NCBI GenBank assembly: GCA_963747735.1
Contig: CAVVGE010000006.1
Location: forward strand, 496,001 to 560,000
Source of the DNA: AP-15 sp963747735
GTDB taxonomy: Bacteria; Pseudomonadota; Alphaproteobacteria; ATCC43930; CGMCC-115725
Direction: 5' to 3'
Length of the DNA stretch: 64,000 nt
A model generated the notes under the pieces. It had not been told where the DNA came from and searched no databases. It saw only the letters and a program-made list of their open reading frames with translations. The translations under genes were made by a program, and so were the position numbers. Shown here piece after piece: positions 1 to 9,200 of this stretch. Position 1 is the stretch's first letter. Every line of letters begins with the position of its first letter.

Positions 1-1
1 G

Positions 2-1000
2 ATCCTGATCCTGGCCCCGGTGACGGTGGCGGCGACGGCGCTCGGCCGGCGCTCGGTCATCGCATTGTCGGCGTTGGCTATCGCCGCGATCAGTGGGCTG
101 ACCGAGTGGCACTTGCCGTTGCCGTGGCTCGGCCAGCCGCCGGTGTTCCCGATCGAGCTCGCGGTCGGCATTTGGGCGGCGCTGGTGCTGGCGACGATGT
201 TTATCGCCACTTACACCTGGAGCGTGGCGCAGGAGGTGCGGCGGCTGCGCGACGCGGTGGCGGCGACCCAGCTGGCGCTCGCCCGCGAGCAGCGGGTCTC
301 GGCGGTCGGCGCGCTTGCCGCAGCGGCCGCGCACGAGCTCGGCAGCCCGCTCGCCACGATCGCCGTCGTCGCCCGCGAGCTGGCGCTCGACCTCCCCGCC
401 GACAGCCCCTACGCCGACGACGCCGCGCTGCTGTTGAGCCAGTCCGAGCGCTGCCGCGAAATCCTGGCCGGGCTCGCCCGCCAGCCGGAGGAGGATGGCG
501 GCTCGCCTTACACCCGGCTGCCGATCTCGGCTTTGGTCGAGGCCGCCGGCGCAATGTCGCGAAACTCGCGCATCCGGCTGATCTTTGCCACCGCCGCCGG
601 TTCGGCCGAAGAGGAGCCTTTGGTGCGGCGCAGCCCCGAGATCATGCACGGGCTCAACAACCTGATCCAAAATGCAGTCCAGTTCGCCCGCCGCGAGGTC
701 AGCGTCACGACCTTTTGGAACGCCGCCGATGTTGCCGTCGAGGTTGCCGATGACGGCCCGGGGTTCCCGCTCAACCTATTGAGCCGCTTGGGCGAGCCCT
801 ATCTTTCGACCCGCGCCGGGGCCGGCGACCATATGGGGCTGGGCATCTTTATTGCCCAGAGCCTGTTGGAGCGCAGCGGCGCGCGGGTAACCTTCGAGAA
901 CCTCGCCGAGGGTGGCGCCCATATTGCGATTTCATGGAACCGTGCCAATCTGGAAACCGTAGAGCGAACCCGCCGACCCGCGGCGGCAGCTTCCGATTAG
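2..1000 (+). CDS. regB: Redox-responsive sensor histidine kinase RegB/PrrB/ActS type, 5' truncated
   Basis: This is the kinase half of the RegB-RegA system, which autophosphorylates under low-oxygen or reduced conditions and phosphorylates RegA. The frame is open to the left edge, so the N-terminal membrane segments are cut off; the GTG at 20 is only the first internal start codon. Numbering from that GTG, two hydrophobic segments remain (about 12-28 and 45-66). The H-box AAAHELGSPLATI carries the phospho-acceptor His105, and an N-box (NNLIQNAVQFA) and G-box (DDGPGF, GLGIFIAQ) follow. Cys145 lies exactly 40 residues after the His, as the redox-active Cys265 lies after His225 in Rhodobacter RegB. 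regA follows 29 bp downstream on the same strand. Family assignment is secure. Confidence 0.92.
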   Translation: MLILAPVTVAATALGRRSVIALSALAIAAISGLTEWHLPLPWLGQPPVFPIELAVGIWAALVLATMFIATYTWSVAQEVRRLRDAVAATQLALAREQRVSAVGALAAAAAHELGSPLATIAVVARELALDLPADSPYADDAALLLSQSERCREILAGLARQPEEDGGSPYTRLPISALVEAAGAMSRNSRIRLIFATAAGSAEEEPLVRRSPEIMHGLNNLIQNAVQFARREVSVTTFWNAADVAVEVADDGPGFPLNLLSRLGEPYLSTRAGAGDHMGLGIFIAQSLLERSGARVTFENLAEGGAHIAISWNRANLETVERTRRPAAAASD

Positions 1001-1029
1001 GCTGCAAGCGGACGCCGGAGGCAGAAATC

Positions 1030-1632
1030 ATGAATGCGATCGACCGACCGACCCGCCTTGGCCCCGCCGAGGGAGTTTCCGCCGCCTTGCGCGGCCTGCC
1101 CGAGGGCGAGCGCACCTTGCTGATCGTCGATGACGACGCGCCGCTGTGCCAGCGCCTGGCTCGAGCGATGGAACGGCGCGGCTTTGTCGTCACCACCGCC
1201 GACAGCGTCGCCACCGGCACTGCCGCGGCGAGCCAGCATCCGCCGGCCTTTGCCGTGGTCGATATGCGGCTCGGCGACGGGCGCGGCTTCGAGATCGTCA
1301 GCGCCTTGCGCCAGGCCCGGCCGGGCGCGCGCATCGTCATGCTGACGGGCTACGGCAATATCGCCACCGCGGTCGCCGCGGTCAAAGCGGGTGCCGTCGA
1401 TTACCTGCCAAAGCCTGCTGATGCCGATGCGGTCGAGCGCGCGCTCCTCGCCCAGGAGGATGCCACTCCGGAACCGCCGGAAGACCCGATGTCGGCCGAC
1501 CGGGTGCGCTGGGAGCATATCCAGCGCGTCTTTGAATTGTGCGAGCGCAACGTCTCCGAAACCGCCCGCCGTCTCAAAATGCACCGCCGCACCTTGCAGC
1601 GCATCCTCGGCAAGCACGCCCCGCGAAGCTGA
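1030..1632 (+). CDS. regA: Response regulator RegA/PrrA/ActR
   Basis: This is the DNA-binding partner of RegB, 200 residues, against about 180-190 for the family. The receiver domain shows the acidic DDD at 34-36, the phospho-acceptor Asp78 in VVDMRLGDG, the switch Thr in MLTGYG and the Lys in YLPKPAD. A proline-rich linker leads to a C-terminal Fis-type helix-turn-helix (NVSETARRLKMHRRTLQRIL, about 174-193), the part of RegA that is almost invariant across alphaproteobacteria. I chose the ATG at 1030 because GGAGGCAG sits just upstream; an upstream extension would run back into regB. It is probably co-transcribed with regB and likely controls respiration and redox genes globally, as known for the family. 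Confidence 0.95.
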   Translation: MNAIDRPTRLGPAEGVSAALRGLPEGERTLLIVDDDAPLCQRLARAMERRGFVVTTADSVATGTAAASQHPPAFAVVDMRLGDGRGFEIVSALRQARPGARIVMLTGYGNIATAVAAVKAGAVDYLPKPADADAVERALLAQEDATPEPPEDPMSADRVRWEHIQRVFELCERNVSETARRLKMHRRTLQRILGKHAPRS

Positions 1633-1639
1633 GCCGAAC

Positions 1640-1782
1640 TTTCCCTCTCCGCCCTTGGGGGGAGAGGGAGGGGCCCGGCGCGAAGCGCTGGGAGGGTGAG
1701 GTGGGTGCGGCCGAACTCGGCGGCATCGGAGTTCCCCCCACCTCACCCCGACCCTCTCCGCCCCCGGGGGCGAAGAGGGAGA
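1640..1782. repeat. Intergenic palindromic repeat, copy R1
   Basis: The repeat is GC-rich with two CCCTCTCCGCCC...GGGGGAGAGGG-type hairpins in opposite orientation, joined by GGGTGAGGTGGG and its complement CCCACCTCACCC. The same architecture recurs at 30771-30878, and half of it near 39740-39770. It lies between regA and the amidohydrolase gene and has no coding frame I trust. It could act as a transcription terminator or be a REP-like non-autonomous element. Confidence 0.7.
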
Positions 1783-1909
1783 TTTTACCAGTGTTAGTCG
1801 GATCCGGGGCATCCGACGGCCTGCCTCCGGCGGTTTGACTCGGCCGCCGCTCGCGTCTAGCGTTTCCTTCGCAATGCGCGGCCCTCTGCCGCCCTTCCGG
1901 AGGACAAGA

Positions 1910-3373
1910 ATGAGCGCTCATGCCAGCCCCGCCGAGGTCCATGCCAGGCTCGGCCATCCGGTCATCGACGGCGACGGCCATTGGGTCGAGTACACGCCGG
2001 TCTTCGCCGAGAAGATCCGCAAGGCGGTCGGCGACAAGGGGGCGGACGGGTTTCTCGCCGCGCAGCGCCGCATCCCCAATTCCCTGAGCCTCTCGACCGC
2101 CGAGCGCCAGCGCCGCGGGGTCGGCATGGAGGGGTTCTGGGGCCGGCAATCGACCAACACCCGCGACCGCGCCACGGCGATGATGCCGCGGATGCTGTAC
2201 GACCGGCTCGACGAGCTGGGGATCGATTTCGGCGTCATCTACCCGACCGCCGGGCTCGGCATCCCGCGCATCGCCGACGGCGAAACCAGGCGCGCGGTGA
2301 TCCGCGGCTTCAACATCGTCACCGCCGATTATTTTCGCGATTTCGCCGACCGGCTGACCCCGGCGGCGGTGATCCCGGTGCACACGCCGGACGAGGCGAT
2401 CGCCGAATTGGAATTCGTCACCAGGGAATTGGGCGCCAAGGTCTGCATGTTCGGCAGCGGCGTGCGCCGGCCCTTGCCAAAGGCTGCCGGGGCGGAGCCG
2501 GACGTCGCCCGCTTTGTCTCGGGCTTCGACCAGCTCGGCATCGACAGCGATCACGATTACGACCCGCTCTGGCAGAAATGCCGCGAATTGAAGGTTGCAC
2601 CCACCTTCCACACCGGCGGGCGCAGCTACGGCGAGCGCAACTCGCCGTCGAACTTCACCTTCAACCATATCGGCCATTTCGCCGCGGCCGGGCACGCGGT
2701 GGCCAAGGCATTGTTCCTCGGCGGCGTCACCCGGCGCTTTCCCGATCTGCGTTTTGCCTTTTTGGAGGGCGGGGCCGGCTGGGGCTGCCAGCTGTTCTGC
2801 GATCTGATCGAGCATTGGGAGCGGCGGGGGGCGGCGGGCCTCGCCTATATGGACCCGAAAAAGCTCGACCGGCCGCTGCTGCGCCGCTTTGTCGACCAAT
2901 ACGGCTATGCCGACATCGCCGCCGAACTCGACCGGCGCGACGGCTGGCCCTCGCGCGAAGAGGACGAGCTGACCGGCGGCGTCCCGCTCGACGATTACGC
3001 GGCATGCCATATCGCGCGCAAGCAGGATTGGATCGACCTCTACGCCACCCCCTATTATTTCGGCTGCGAGGCCGACGACCGGATGAACGCGACGGCGTTC
3101 GGCAAGACGATGCCGCTGGGGGCGCGGATCAACGCGATCTTCAGCTCGGACATCGGTCATTTCGACGTGCCCGACATGCTGATGCCGCTGCCCGAATCCC
3201 ATGAGCTGGTCGAGGACGGGCTGATCACGCCCTCAGATTTCCGCGACTTTACCTTTGCCAACGCGGTCAGGCTCTGGGGCACGCAAAACCCGCGCTTTTT
3301 CGAAGGCACCCGCGTCGCCAAGGAGGCCGCGGCGGTATTGGCCGAAACCCGCCTCCCCGCCGCCGCCGAATAG
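1910..3373 (+). CDS. Amidohydrolase family protein (Amidohydro_2 type, TIM barrel)
   Basis: This is a 487-residue cytoplasmic protein of the ACMSD/amidohydrolase-2 superfamily, which hydrolyses or decarboxylates small organic acids using a divalent metal. The N-terminal VIDGDGHW motif takes the place of the metal-binding start of the barrel. Later FHTGG and LRFAFLEGGAGW segments and a C-terminal SSDIGHFDVPD segment carry the conserved His and Asp of the family. The ATG at 1910 has CGGAGGAC six bases upstream; an in-frame upstream extension reads through unlikely sequence. It stands alone on its strand, so the context gives no substrate. The family is clear, the reaction is not. Confidence 0.85.
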   Translation: MSAHASPAEVHARLGHPVIDGDGHWVEYTPVFAEKIRKAVGDKGADGFLAAQRRIPNSLSLSTAERQRRGVGMEGFWGRQSTNTRDRATAMMPRMLYDRLDELGIDFGVIYPTAGLGIPRIADGETRRAVIRGFNIVTADYFRDFADRLTPAAVIPVHTPDEAIAELEFVTRELGAKVCMFGSGVRRPLPKAAGAEPDVARFVSGFDQLGIDSDHDYDPLWQKCRELKVAPTFHTGGRSYGERNSPSNFTFNHIGHFAAAGHAVAKALFLGGVTRRFPDLRFAFLEGGAGWGCQLFCDLIEHWERRGAAGLAYMDPKKLDRPLLRRFVDQYGYADIAAELDRRDGWPSREEDELTGGVPLDDYAACHIARKQDWIDLYATPYYFGCEADDRMNATAFGKTMPLGARINAIFSSDIGHFDVPDMLMPLPESHELVEDGLITPSDFRDFTFANAVRLWGTQNPRFFEGTRVAKEAAAVLAETRLPAAAE

Positions 3374-3470
3374 CTCGGCTGCGGCGCCGATCGAGGCCGC
3401 GGGCGCAGGGTGGCGCGCCTCCGCTGCGCGGGGCTGGCCGTGGCCCTGGGGCCGTGGGTCCTGGGGCCGA

Positions 3471-3492
3471 GGGCTAGCCAAGGGCTAGCCAG
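3471..3492. repeat. 11-bp tandem duplication at the stop codon of the CobW-like gene
   Basis: Two head-to-tail 11-bp copies of GGGCTAGCCAA/G occupy 3471-3492. On the minus strand each copy carries a TAG: the first (3485-3487) is the stop of the GTPase gene, the second lies 11 bp beyond and so in another frame. The same layout with other unit lengths is seen at 12360, 20449 and 24045. Confidence 0.7.
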
Positions 3493-4549
3493 GCTGCTCC
3501 ACCGCTTCCTCAAAGGCGGCGAGGGTCTTTTCGATCGCCTCTTTCGGCAGGTCGCGGGTGATGAAGACCATGCGGGTGCGGTGATCCTCGCTCGGCCATT
3601 CCTTGAGCAGGACCGGCGGGTGGAACAGGTGCTGGACGCCGTGCACGACGACCGGCTCGCCCGGCCGGTCGCTGAGCGCCACGATGGCTTTCAGCCGCAG
3701 CAAATCGTCGCCGCGCATCGTCGCCAGCGCGTCGAGCCAGGTCGACAATGCCGCCCATGAGATCGGCTCGTCGCGGGTGATGCAAAAAGCGCGGATATGG
3801 TCGTCGTGCCGGTTCACGTCGGGCGGCGCGTCGCTGTGCTCGTGGCCGTGCTCGTGGCCGGCTTCGAACGCCTCGTCGCGCAGCCAGCGGCGCACATCGA
3901 CGCTTTTCGATCGCGGATCGTAAAAGCCGAGGTTGAACAGCAGCGCCGGATCGACCACGCCCTGGGCCACGGCAACGACCGGCGCGCTCGGGTTCAGCGC
4001 GGCAAGCCGCGCCTTCAAAGCCGCCGTTGCCTCGCCGCCGCCGAGATCGGTCTTGGTCAGCAGCAGCCGGTCGGCGACCGCGGCCTGCTTGACCGCTTCC
4101 GGCTGGCGGTCGAGCGTGCCGGCGCCATTGACCGCATCGACCGTTGCCACCACACCGTCGAGCGTATAGCGCGCCGCAACGAGCGGGTCCGACATCAGCG
4201 TGTGCAGGATCGGCGCCGGATCGGCGAGCCCGGTCGTTTCGATGACGACGCGGGTGAAATCCGGGAGCTTGCCGTTGGCGCGGCCGACAAAAAGATTGAG
4301 CAAGGTATCGACGAGGTCGCCGCGCACCGTGCAGCAGAGGCAGCCGCTGTTGAGCAGCACGATGTCGTCGCTGGCGCGCTCGACCAAGAGATGGTCGATG
4401 CCGATTTCGCCGAACTCGTTGACGATGACCGCGGTGGCGGCCATGCCCGGCTGCTGCAAGATATGGTTCAGCACCGTGGTCTTGCCGCTGCCGAGAAAGC
4501 CGGTCAGCAAGGTCACCGGGATCAGGGACGCGGCTTCGGTCGAGCTCAT
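3485..4549 (-). CDS. CobW/P47K family GTPase (G3E metallochaperone)
   Basis: This is a 354-residue G3E GTPase of the CobW/YjiA/ZNG1 type, which loads metal (Zn or Co) into target proteins at the cost of GTP. Visible features are Walker A GFLGSGKT (17-24), the metal-binding GCLCC motif (70-73), an ETTGLADP switch segment, the guanine-specificity TKTD motif and a His-rich loop GHEHGHEHSD. A CobW C-terminal domain ends the protein (VVVHGVQHLFHPP). I chose the ATG at 4549 because it is preceded by AGGAAC and starts directly before the G1 motif; the open frame extends 40 more residues upstream without family similarity. It is divergent from the sugar dehydrogenase gene, and no metal-uptake partner is next to it. 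Confidence 0.9.
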   Translation of the reverse strand: MSSTEAASLIPVTLLTGFLGSGKTTVLNHILQQPGMAATAVIVNEFGEIGIDHLLVERASDDIVLLNSGCLCCTVRGDLVDTLLNLFVGRANGKLPDFTRVVIETTGLADPAPILHTLMSDPLVAARYTLDGVVATVDAVNGAGTLDRQPEAVKQAAVADRLLLTKTDLGGGEATAALKARLAALNPSAPVVAVAQGVVDPALLFNLGFYDPRSKSVDVRRWLRDEAFEAGHEHGHEHSDAPPDVNRHDDHIRAFCITRDEPISWAALSTWLDALATMRGDDLLRLKAIVALSDRPGEPVVVHGVQHLFHPPVLLKEWPSEDHRTRMVFITRDLPKEAIEKTLAAFEEAVEQPG

Positions 4550-4754
4550 GCGCGGTGGGTTCCTGCTAAAGCCGGCCGATCTTCGGGCAAATCGCGCTTG
4601 CGGTCGAGCACCCCGTCGCCTTGCCGCCGCGGGGGCCGCGGTTGGGAAAGGGTGCTGTTGCAATTGCATGGTCCGTGTTGTTGATTAACGCGGCCGGCGC
4701 GGCGGACCGAGAAAGTGCCGCGGCCATGGCGAACGCGGTTGGGGAGGACACACG

Positions 4755-6083
4755 ATGAAACCAGGTATGGCGGGACTGCGAGCACTGCTCCTCGCGGGAA
4801 CGGTGGCCGGCGTTTTTGCCGCGGCGTGGCCGGCGGCGGCGCAGCAGGCGCCTGCGAGCACAGCCCCGGCGGCTGCAGCACCCTCGGCTCCGGCGACAAC
4901 GGCAACCACAACGGCGCAGCCGGCAAAGCCGCCGCCGCCGGGATTTATGCAAGGGGCGCCGGCCACGGCCGAGAGCTCGCATCTGGCGCCGAATGTGCCT
5001 TCGCCCCTGCCGACGCCCGCCAATAAATTACCGGTGGCGCTCTTCAAGCTGCCGAAGAATTTCCATGTCGAGGTGTTTGCCAGCGGCATGCCGAACGCCC
5101 GCTCGCTGCGCGTCGGCGACAAGGGCACCGTGTTTGTCAGCACCCGCGTGCTCGACCGCATCTATGCGGTGACCGAGAAGGACGGCAAGCGCGAGGTCAA
5201 GACCCTGTTGACCGGGCTCCATTGGCCGAACGGCATCGCGCTGCATAACGGCACGCTCTATATCGCCGAGCTCAACAAGATCTCAAAGGTCGACAACATC
5301 GAAGGTCAGCTCGACAACCCGCCAAAGCCGACCGTCATCTACAGCGACCTGCCGAGCTATGAGCCGCATGGCTGGAAGTTCCTGACCGTCGGCCCCGACA
5401 ACCGGCTCTATTTCAATGTCGGCGCGCCCTGCAACATCTGCATGCCGCCGCCGACCAACGCGCAGCTGCGCAGCATCAATCTCGACGGGAGCGACCCGCA
5501 GATCGTCGCGCACGGCATCCGCCAAGTTGTCGGGCTGGATTTCAGCCCGGTCTCGAAAGTGCTCTATTTCACCGAGAACCAACGCGATTGGCTGTCTGAA
5601 GACCAGCCCAACGACAAGCTCAACCGGCTCCTCCATCCGGGGAAGGACAATTTCGGCTATCCCTATTGCGACGGCGGCGATATCCCGGACCCGATCTATG
5701 GCTGGGGCCACAGCTGCAACGACTTTACCAAGCCCGTGGCGCAATTGGGCGCGCACTCGGCACCCTTGGGCCTGCGCTTTTACACCGGGCGGATGTTCCC
5801 GAAGGAGTACCACGACGCGCTCTTCATCGCCGAGCACGGCTCGTGGAACAAGACCAAGAAGAACGGCGGCATGGTCGTCGTCGCCCGGCTCAATCCGGAC
5901 GGGACGGTCCGCTCGATCACCCCGTTTATGACCGGCTTTTTGCAAGACAATAAATACGTCGCGCGCCCGGTCGATATCGAATGGCTGAAAGACGGCTCGA
6001 TGCTGGTGTCGGATGATTGGAACGGCGCGGTCTATCGGGTCAGCTATGGCGCGCAGCGCCCGGTGCACGCCGCCAGCCGATAA
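4755..6083 (+). CDS. PQQ-dependent sugar dehydrogenase / L-sorbosone dehydrogenase-like protein, exported
   Basis: This is a 442-residue periplasmic six-bladed beta-propeller of the sorbosone/glucose dehydrogenase type. A classical signal peptide (residues 1-30, ending AAAQQA) is followed by an Ala/Pro/Thr-rich linker to about residue 90. The propeller shows HWPNGIALH, a YFNVGAPCN segment with nearby cysteines that could form a disulphide, GLDFSP, FGYPYC, FIAEHGSWN and LVSDDWNGAVYRV, all typical of this family. The protein would oxidise an aldose or lactone and pass electrons to the respiratory chain through PQQ, but no PQQ-synthesis or cytochrome gene is nearby. The exact substrate is unknown. 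Confidence 0.86.
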   Translation: MKPGMAGLRALLLAGTVAGVFAAAWPAAAQQAPASTAPAAAAPSAPATTATTTAQPAKPPPPGFMQGAPATAESSHLAPNVPSPLPTPANKLPVALFKLPKNFHVEVFASGMPNARSLRVGDKGTVFVSTRVLDRIYAVTEKDGKREVKTLLTGLHWPNGIALHNGTLYIAELNKISKVDNIEGQLDNPPKPTVIYSDLPSYEPHGWKFLTVGPDNRLYFNVGAPCNICMPPPTNAQLRSINLDGSDPQIVAHGIRQVVGLDFSPVSKVLYFTENQRDWLSEDQPNDKLNRLLHPGKDNFGYPYCDGGDIPDPIYGWGHSCNDFTKPVAQLGAHSAPLGLRFYTGRMFPKEYHDALFIAEHGSWNKTKKNGGMVVVARLNPDGTVRSITPFMTGFLQDNKYVARPVDIEWLKDGSMLVSDDWNGAVYRVSYGAQRPVHAASR

Positions 6084-6149
6084 AATAAAGCGCAGGCCTT
6101 TCCCCCCGGCCGAGCGTGCGCGGTCGAGGGGAGGGCCGCCAAATCCTGC

Positions 6150-7457
6150 CTAGCGGCCTGCGACGCCGCCGAATTCCTGGACGAGTGCGTCGCGCACGGT
6201 ATCGAGGTCGAGCCGATGCGCGGCGGCGAGCGGGCCGGTCTCGACGACGATGTCGTCGATGTCGCCGATCTGCTTCAGCCGCTTGTAGAGGTCTTCGGCG
6301 CGCAGGCCGAGGCCCTCGCCCAAAATCTCCATAAAATTGATGATCTCGAAATTCCGGCCGTCGCCGGCGTCGCACAATTCGCGGTGGCAGGCGTGATAGA
6401 CCGTGGCGAGGGTCGTCACCCCGGCATCGGCGACGGCGGCGAGCTCGCGCTCGACCAGCTCGCGCTTGTAGGCCGGCAACACGGCGAGGCTGTTCGCCTG
6501 GGTCCCGACCCGCGGCACGTCGATATCGACCAGCTCGACGCCGGGCACGATCGACAGCAGCTTTTTGACCGCTGCCATGACTTGCGGCAGGACCGGGCGC
6601 TCGTGCAAGGCGACACGCTTTTCGACACGATGCTTCATCAGCCGCTCGAGCTGATCGGCGCGGTCCGCGAGATAGACGAGGAACGGGTTGAAATCGAACG
6701 GCTTATTGCCAAAGCGTGCCGTGTAGCTCGGCAATTGCACCTCGCCGATCTGCACCTGGCAGCTCGGGCACCAGGACAAGACGGTCGCGGTGCCGGCGGC
6801 GGCGAGGCCGTCGATCGTCGCATAGCCGACCTTTGCCGTATTGGCATAGTCGCCTTCGCGAAACTGATAGACGCCGCAGCATTGGCCGGGGCCGCCCATG
6901 ACCTCGTAATCGACGCCCAAGAGGTCGAGCGTGTCGAGGCACAGAAGCGCTATGTGCGGCGTCTTCAGGATGTTGCAGCCGGTGTAGAAAACAATGTCGG
7001 GCGGGCTCTCGCGCGCCGGCTGGTCCTGGCCGCGCAGCCGCGCCAAGGTCTCGGCCGGCAATTGCAGCCGCGACAGCACACGCACACCGCGGCTCATATT
7101 GGCAAAACCCTTGCGCCAGCGCGTGTTGAGCGGCGCTCCCTCCTTGCCGGCGCGGGCAAAGCCGCGGGCGAGCTGCACCATAAATCGCGCATTGATCCCC
7201 TCGGGGCAGGCCGGGATGCAGTTGCCGCTGCCGCTGCACACATTGGCCCAGCGCACCGCCGCCTCGTTCCCGGCGCCGCCGGTGATCAAATCGACGATGC
7301 CGCCCGTCACCGCGCCCGGGTCGGCTTCCCCGAGCCCCGCCGGCGGCGCCATCGGACAGGCGCGAAAGCATTCGCCGCAGCGCGTGCACGCCTCGGCAAT
7401 TGCCTCTCCCCGCGCCCTGAACTCGTCCAAAAACCCCGCCGCCCCGGCTTCGCTCAT
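6150..7457 (-). CDS. (Fe-S)-binding oxidoreductase with HdrC-like ferredoxin and HdrB-like CCG domains
   Basis: This is a cytoplasmic electron-transfer protein of the heterodisulfide-reductase/GlcF type, about 435 residues. The N-terminus has a canonical 4Fe-4S motif CTRCGECFRACP; the second motif reads CSGSGNCIPACP, so the second cysteine is Ser. Two CCG-domain halves follow: CNIL...GPGQCCG, then SWCPSCQ and YHACHRELC. The frame also opens at ATG 7475; I favour ATG 7457, which has GTGAGGCGG just upstream. No flavoprotein or dehydrogenase subunit is adjacent. It is probably a subunit or relic of an FAD-linked oxidase or disulfide reductase complex. Confidence 0.82.
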   Translation of the reverse strand: MSEAGAAGFLDEFRARGEAIAEACTRCGECFRACPMAPPAGLGEADPGAVTGGIVDLITGGAGNEAAVRWANVCSGSGNCIPACPEGINARFMVQLARGFARAGKEGAPLNTRWRKGFANMSRGVRVLSRLQLPAETLARLRGQDQPARESPPDIVFYTGCNILKTPHIALLCLDTLDLLGVDYEVMGGPGQCCGVYQFREGDYANTAKVGYATIDGLAAAGTATVLSWCPSCQVQIGEVQLPSYTARFGNKPFDFNPFLVYLADRADQLERLMKHRVEKRVALHERPVLPQVMAAVKKLLSIVPGVELVDIDVPRVGTQANSLAVLPAYKRELVERELAAVADAGVTTLATVYHACHRELCDAGDGRNFEIINFMEILGEGLGLRAEDLYKRLKQIGDIDDIVVETGPLAAAHRLDLDTVRDALVQEFGGVAGR

Positions 7458-7580
7458 CGCCCGCCTCACAATCATTCGACCCCCACGCTACCCGGCTTTC
7501 CCACCAGAGGAAAGCCAGCAATGGCGCCAGGCGCGAGGCTGCTTTAGCTTGCGGTCACACCCTGAGGGAGCCGCACGCCG

Positions 7581-8945
7581 ATGACCGTTGCCCGTGAGCT
7601 CGCCGATTTCCTGACCCCGATCTCGGCCGCCGAGGTGCCGGCGCAGGCGATGGAGCATGCGGCGATGCTGATCGCCAGCACGATTGCCAGCGCGGCGCTC
7701 GGCGCGGGGATCGAATCGGCGCAGATCGTCCGCTCGCTCGCCCGCGAGAAGGGCGGACGGCCGGACGCGCCGGTGTGGTTTGACGACGGCCCGAGATTGC
7801 CGTTGGCCGAGGCGGCGCAGGTGAATGCGGTGATGAGCGATGCCGCGGCTTCGGACGACAGCGATCTGCGCAACATCGTCCATGCCGGCACCCCGCTGAC
7901 CGCGACGACGCTCGCCATCGCCGAGCACACCGGCTCGCGTGGCGAGGAGGTGCTGGCGGCGATCGTGCTCGGCTACGAGGCGGCGGGGCGCATCGGCGAG
8001 GCGATCACCCCGGGCTTTCGCAGCCGCGGCTTTCACGGCTGCCACGGCGCGATCTTTGCCGCCGCGGTCGCTGCCGCGCGGCTCTTGCGGCTCGATCGGG
8101 CGCAGGCGGCGCAGGCGATCGCCTTGTCGGCGACCTCGATCGGCGGGCTCGCCACCGCCGCCGACACGAGCGTCGCGCGCGAATATCACGCCGGGCTCGC
8201 GACGCGGCTCGGGATCGATGCGGCACTCGCTGCCGGGCGCGGCTACCGCGCCGAAGCAAGCATCCTCGAAACCCGGCACGGCTTTTTCGAGGCTTATGGC
8301 GGCGTCGACGGCGCCGCAGCGGGGGAAGGCGTCACCCGCGATCTCGGCCGGTCCTGGGACATCGTCACCGATATGGCGGTAAAGCTGGTGCCGGGTGGCC
8401 ATCCGCACCACGCGCTCGCCGAGGCCGCGGCCAAGGCGGCACGCGACGGGCGGATCGCGGCCGACGAGATCGACAGCATCATCTTGTCACGCCCCGGTGT
8501 GACGGCGCTCGCCGGGCCGCTGCACCCGGCCGATTTGATCGAGATGGCGCACAGCCCCGCCTATTTCCTCGCCGCCGGTGCGGCCGACCGCGATTTTTCG
8601 TGGGTGCACGCGACTCCCGCCAAGATCGCCGATCCGGTCATCCACCGGCTGATCGACAAGGTCCAGGTCGGCCCGCCGCCGCCGGCCGAGGATGCCGCGC
8701 GCTACCGGCAAGGCGCGACCGTGACCATCCGGACGACCGACGGCCGGTCTCATACGAGCACGGTCCATGTGCCAAAAGGGGCCGGAATGCTCGGCATCGC
8801 CTGGGCCGACCTCGACGCCAAATACCGCGCCCTCGTCCCCTATGCCGGCCTGTCCCCCGAGCGGATCGAGGCGAGCCTCGCGCTGATCCGCGATTTCCGC
8901 AACCTCGGCAACGTTTCGGAATTGACTGGCTTGCTGCGGAAATAG
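7581..8945 (+). CDS. MmgE/PrpD family protein
   Basis: This is a 454-residue all-helical MmgE/PrpD-fold protein, related to 2-methylcitrate dehydratase and iminodisuccinate epimerase. Typical segments are the helical N-terminus with DAAASDDSD (the family's D-x-D near the start), IVLGYEAAGRIG, GCHGAIFAAAVAAARL and LVPGGHPHHALAEAA. Start ATG 7581 follows GAGGGAGCC. It is not in a prp operon (no prpB or prpC beside it), so annotation as methylcitrate dehydratase would be unsafe; many alphaproteobacterial members are of unknown substrate. It is divergent from the Fe-S protein with about 120 bp between. Confidence 0.88.
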   Translation: MTVARELADFLTPISAAEVPAQAMEHAAMLIASTIASAALGAGIESAQIVRSLAREKGGRPDAPVWFDDGPRLPLAEAAQVNAVMSDAAASDDSDLRNIVHAGTPLTATTLAIAEHTGSRGEEVLAAIVLGYEAAGRIGEAITPGFRSRGFHGCHGAIFAAAVAAARLLRLDRAQAAQAIALSATSIGGLATAADTSVAREYHAGLATRLGIDAALAAGRGYRAEASILETRHGFFEAYGGVDGAAAGEGVTRDLGRSWDIVTDMAVKLVPGGHPHHALAEAAAKAARDGRIAADEIDSIILSRPGVTALAGPLHPADLIEMAHSPAYFLAAGAADRDFSWVHATPAKIADPVIHRLIDKVQVGPPPPAEDAARYRQGATVTIRTTDGRSHTSTVHVPKGAGMLGIAWADLDAKYRALVPYAGLSPERIEASLALIRDFRNLGNVSELTGLLRK

Positions 8946-9200
8946 GCGAAAGTTTTAGACCCACTGCTGTCGATATGACGGCGTGAACGCTGTTATCGAA
9001 AACCGGACCCATACAATCGTCGTTGCTAGGTCTTTGCAAATCGATGTAATATTTTTGTAAGTTTCTTCATGTATTATCTAGCGAGCTACTTCCGAGCCAT
9101 TAACCTGTCCATGTTCATTGAATAAGTCTGCGGTCGGCCGAGGGTGTGCCGCACCGGTCGCTGCTCCCGCTGGGAAGAGCACTCCGCTTGAGGCGCCACG
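8946..9200 (+). promoter_or_regulatory. AT-rich leader upstream of the RTX/beta-helix gene
   Basis: This 255-bp gap is clearly richer in A and T than its surroundings around 9036-9125 (for example TAATATTTTTGTAAG and TGTATTATC), typical of a promoter region in a high-GC genome. TTGAGGCG precedes the ATG at 9201. I see no convincing -35/-10 pair or operator, and no coding frame. Confidence 0.4.

Noticed and set aside
7581..8945. Naming the MmgE/PrpD gene prpD (methylcitrate dehydratase)
   Set aside because: There is no prpB/prpC context and the family includes enzymes with other substrates, so only the family name is justified.
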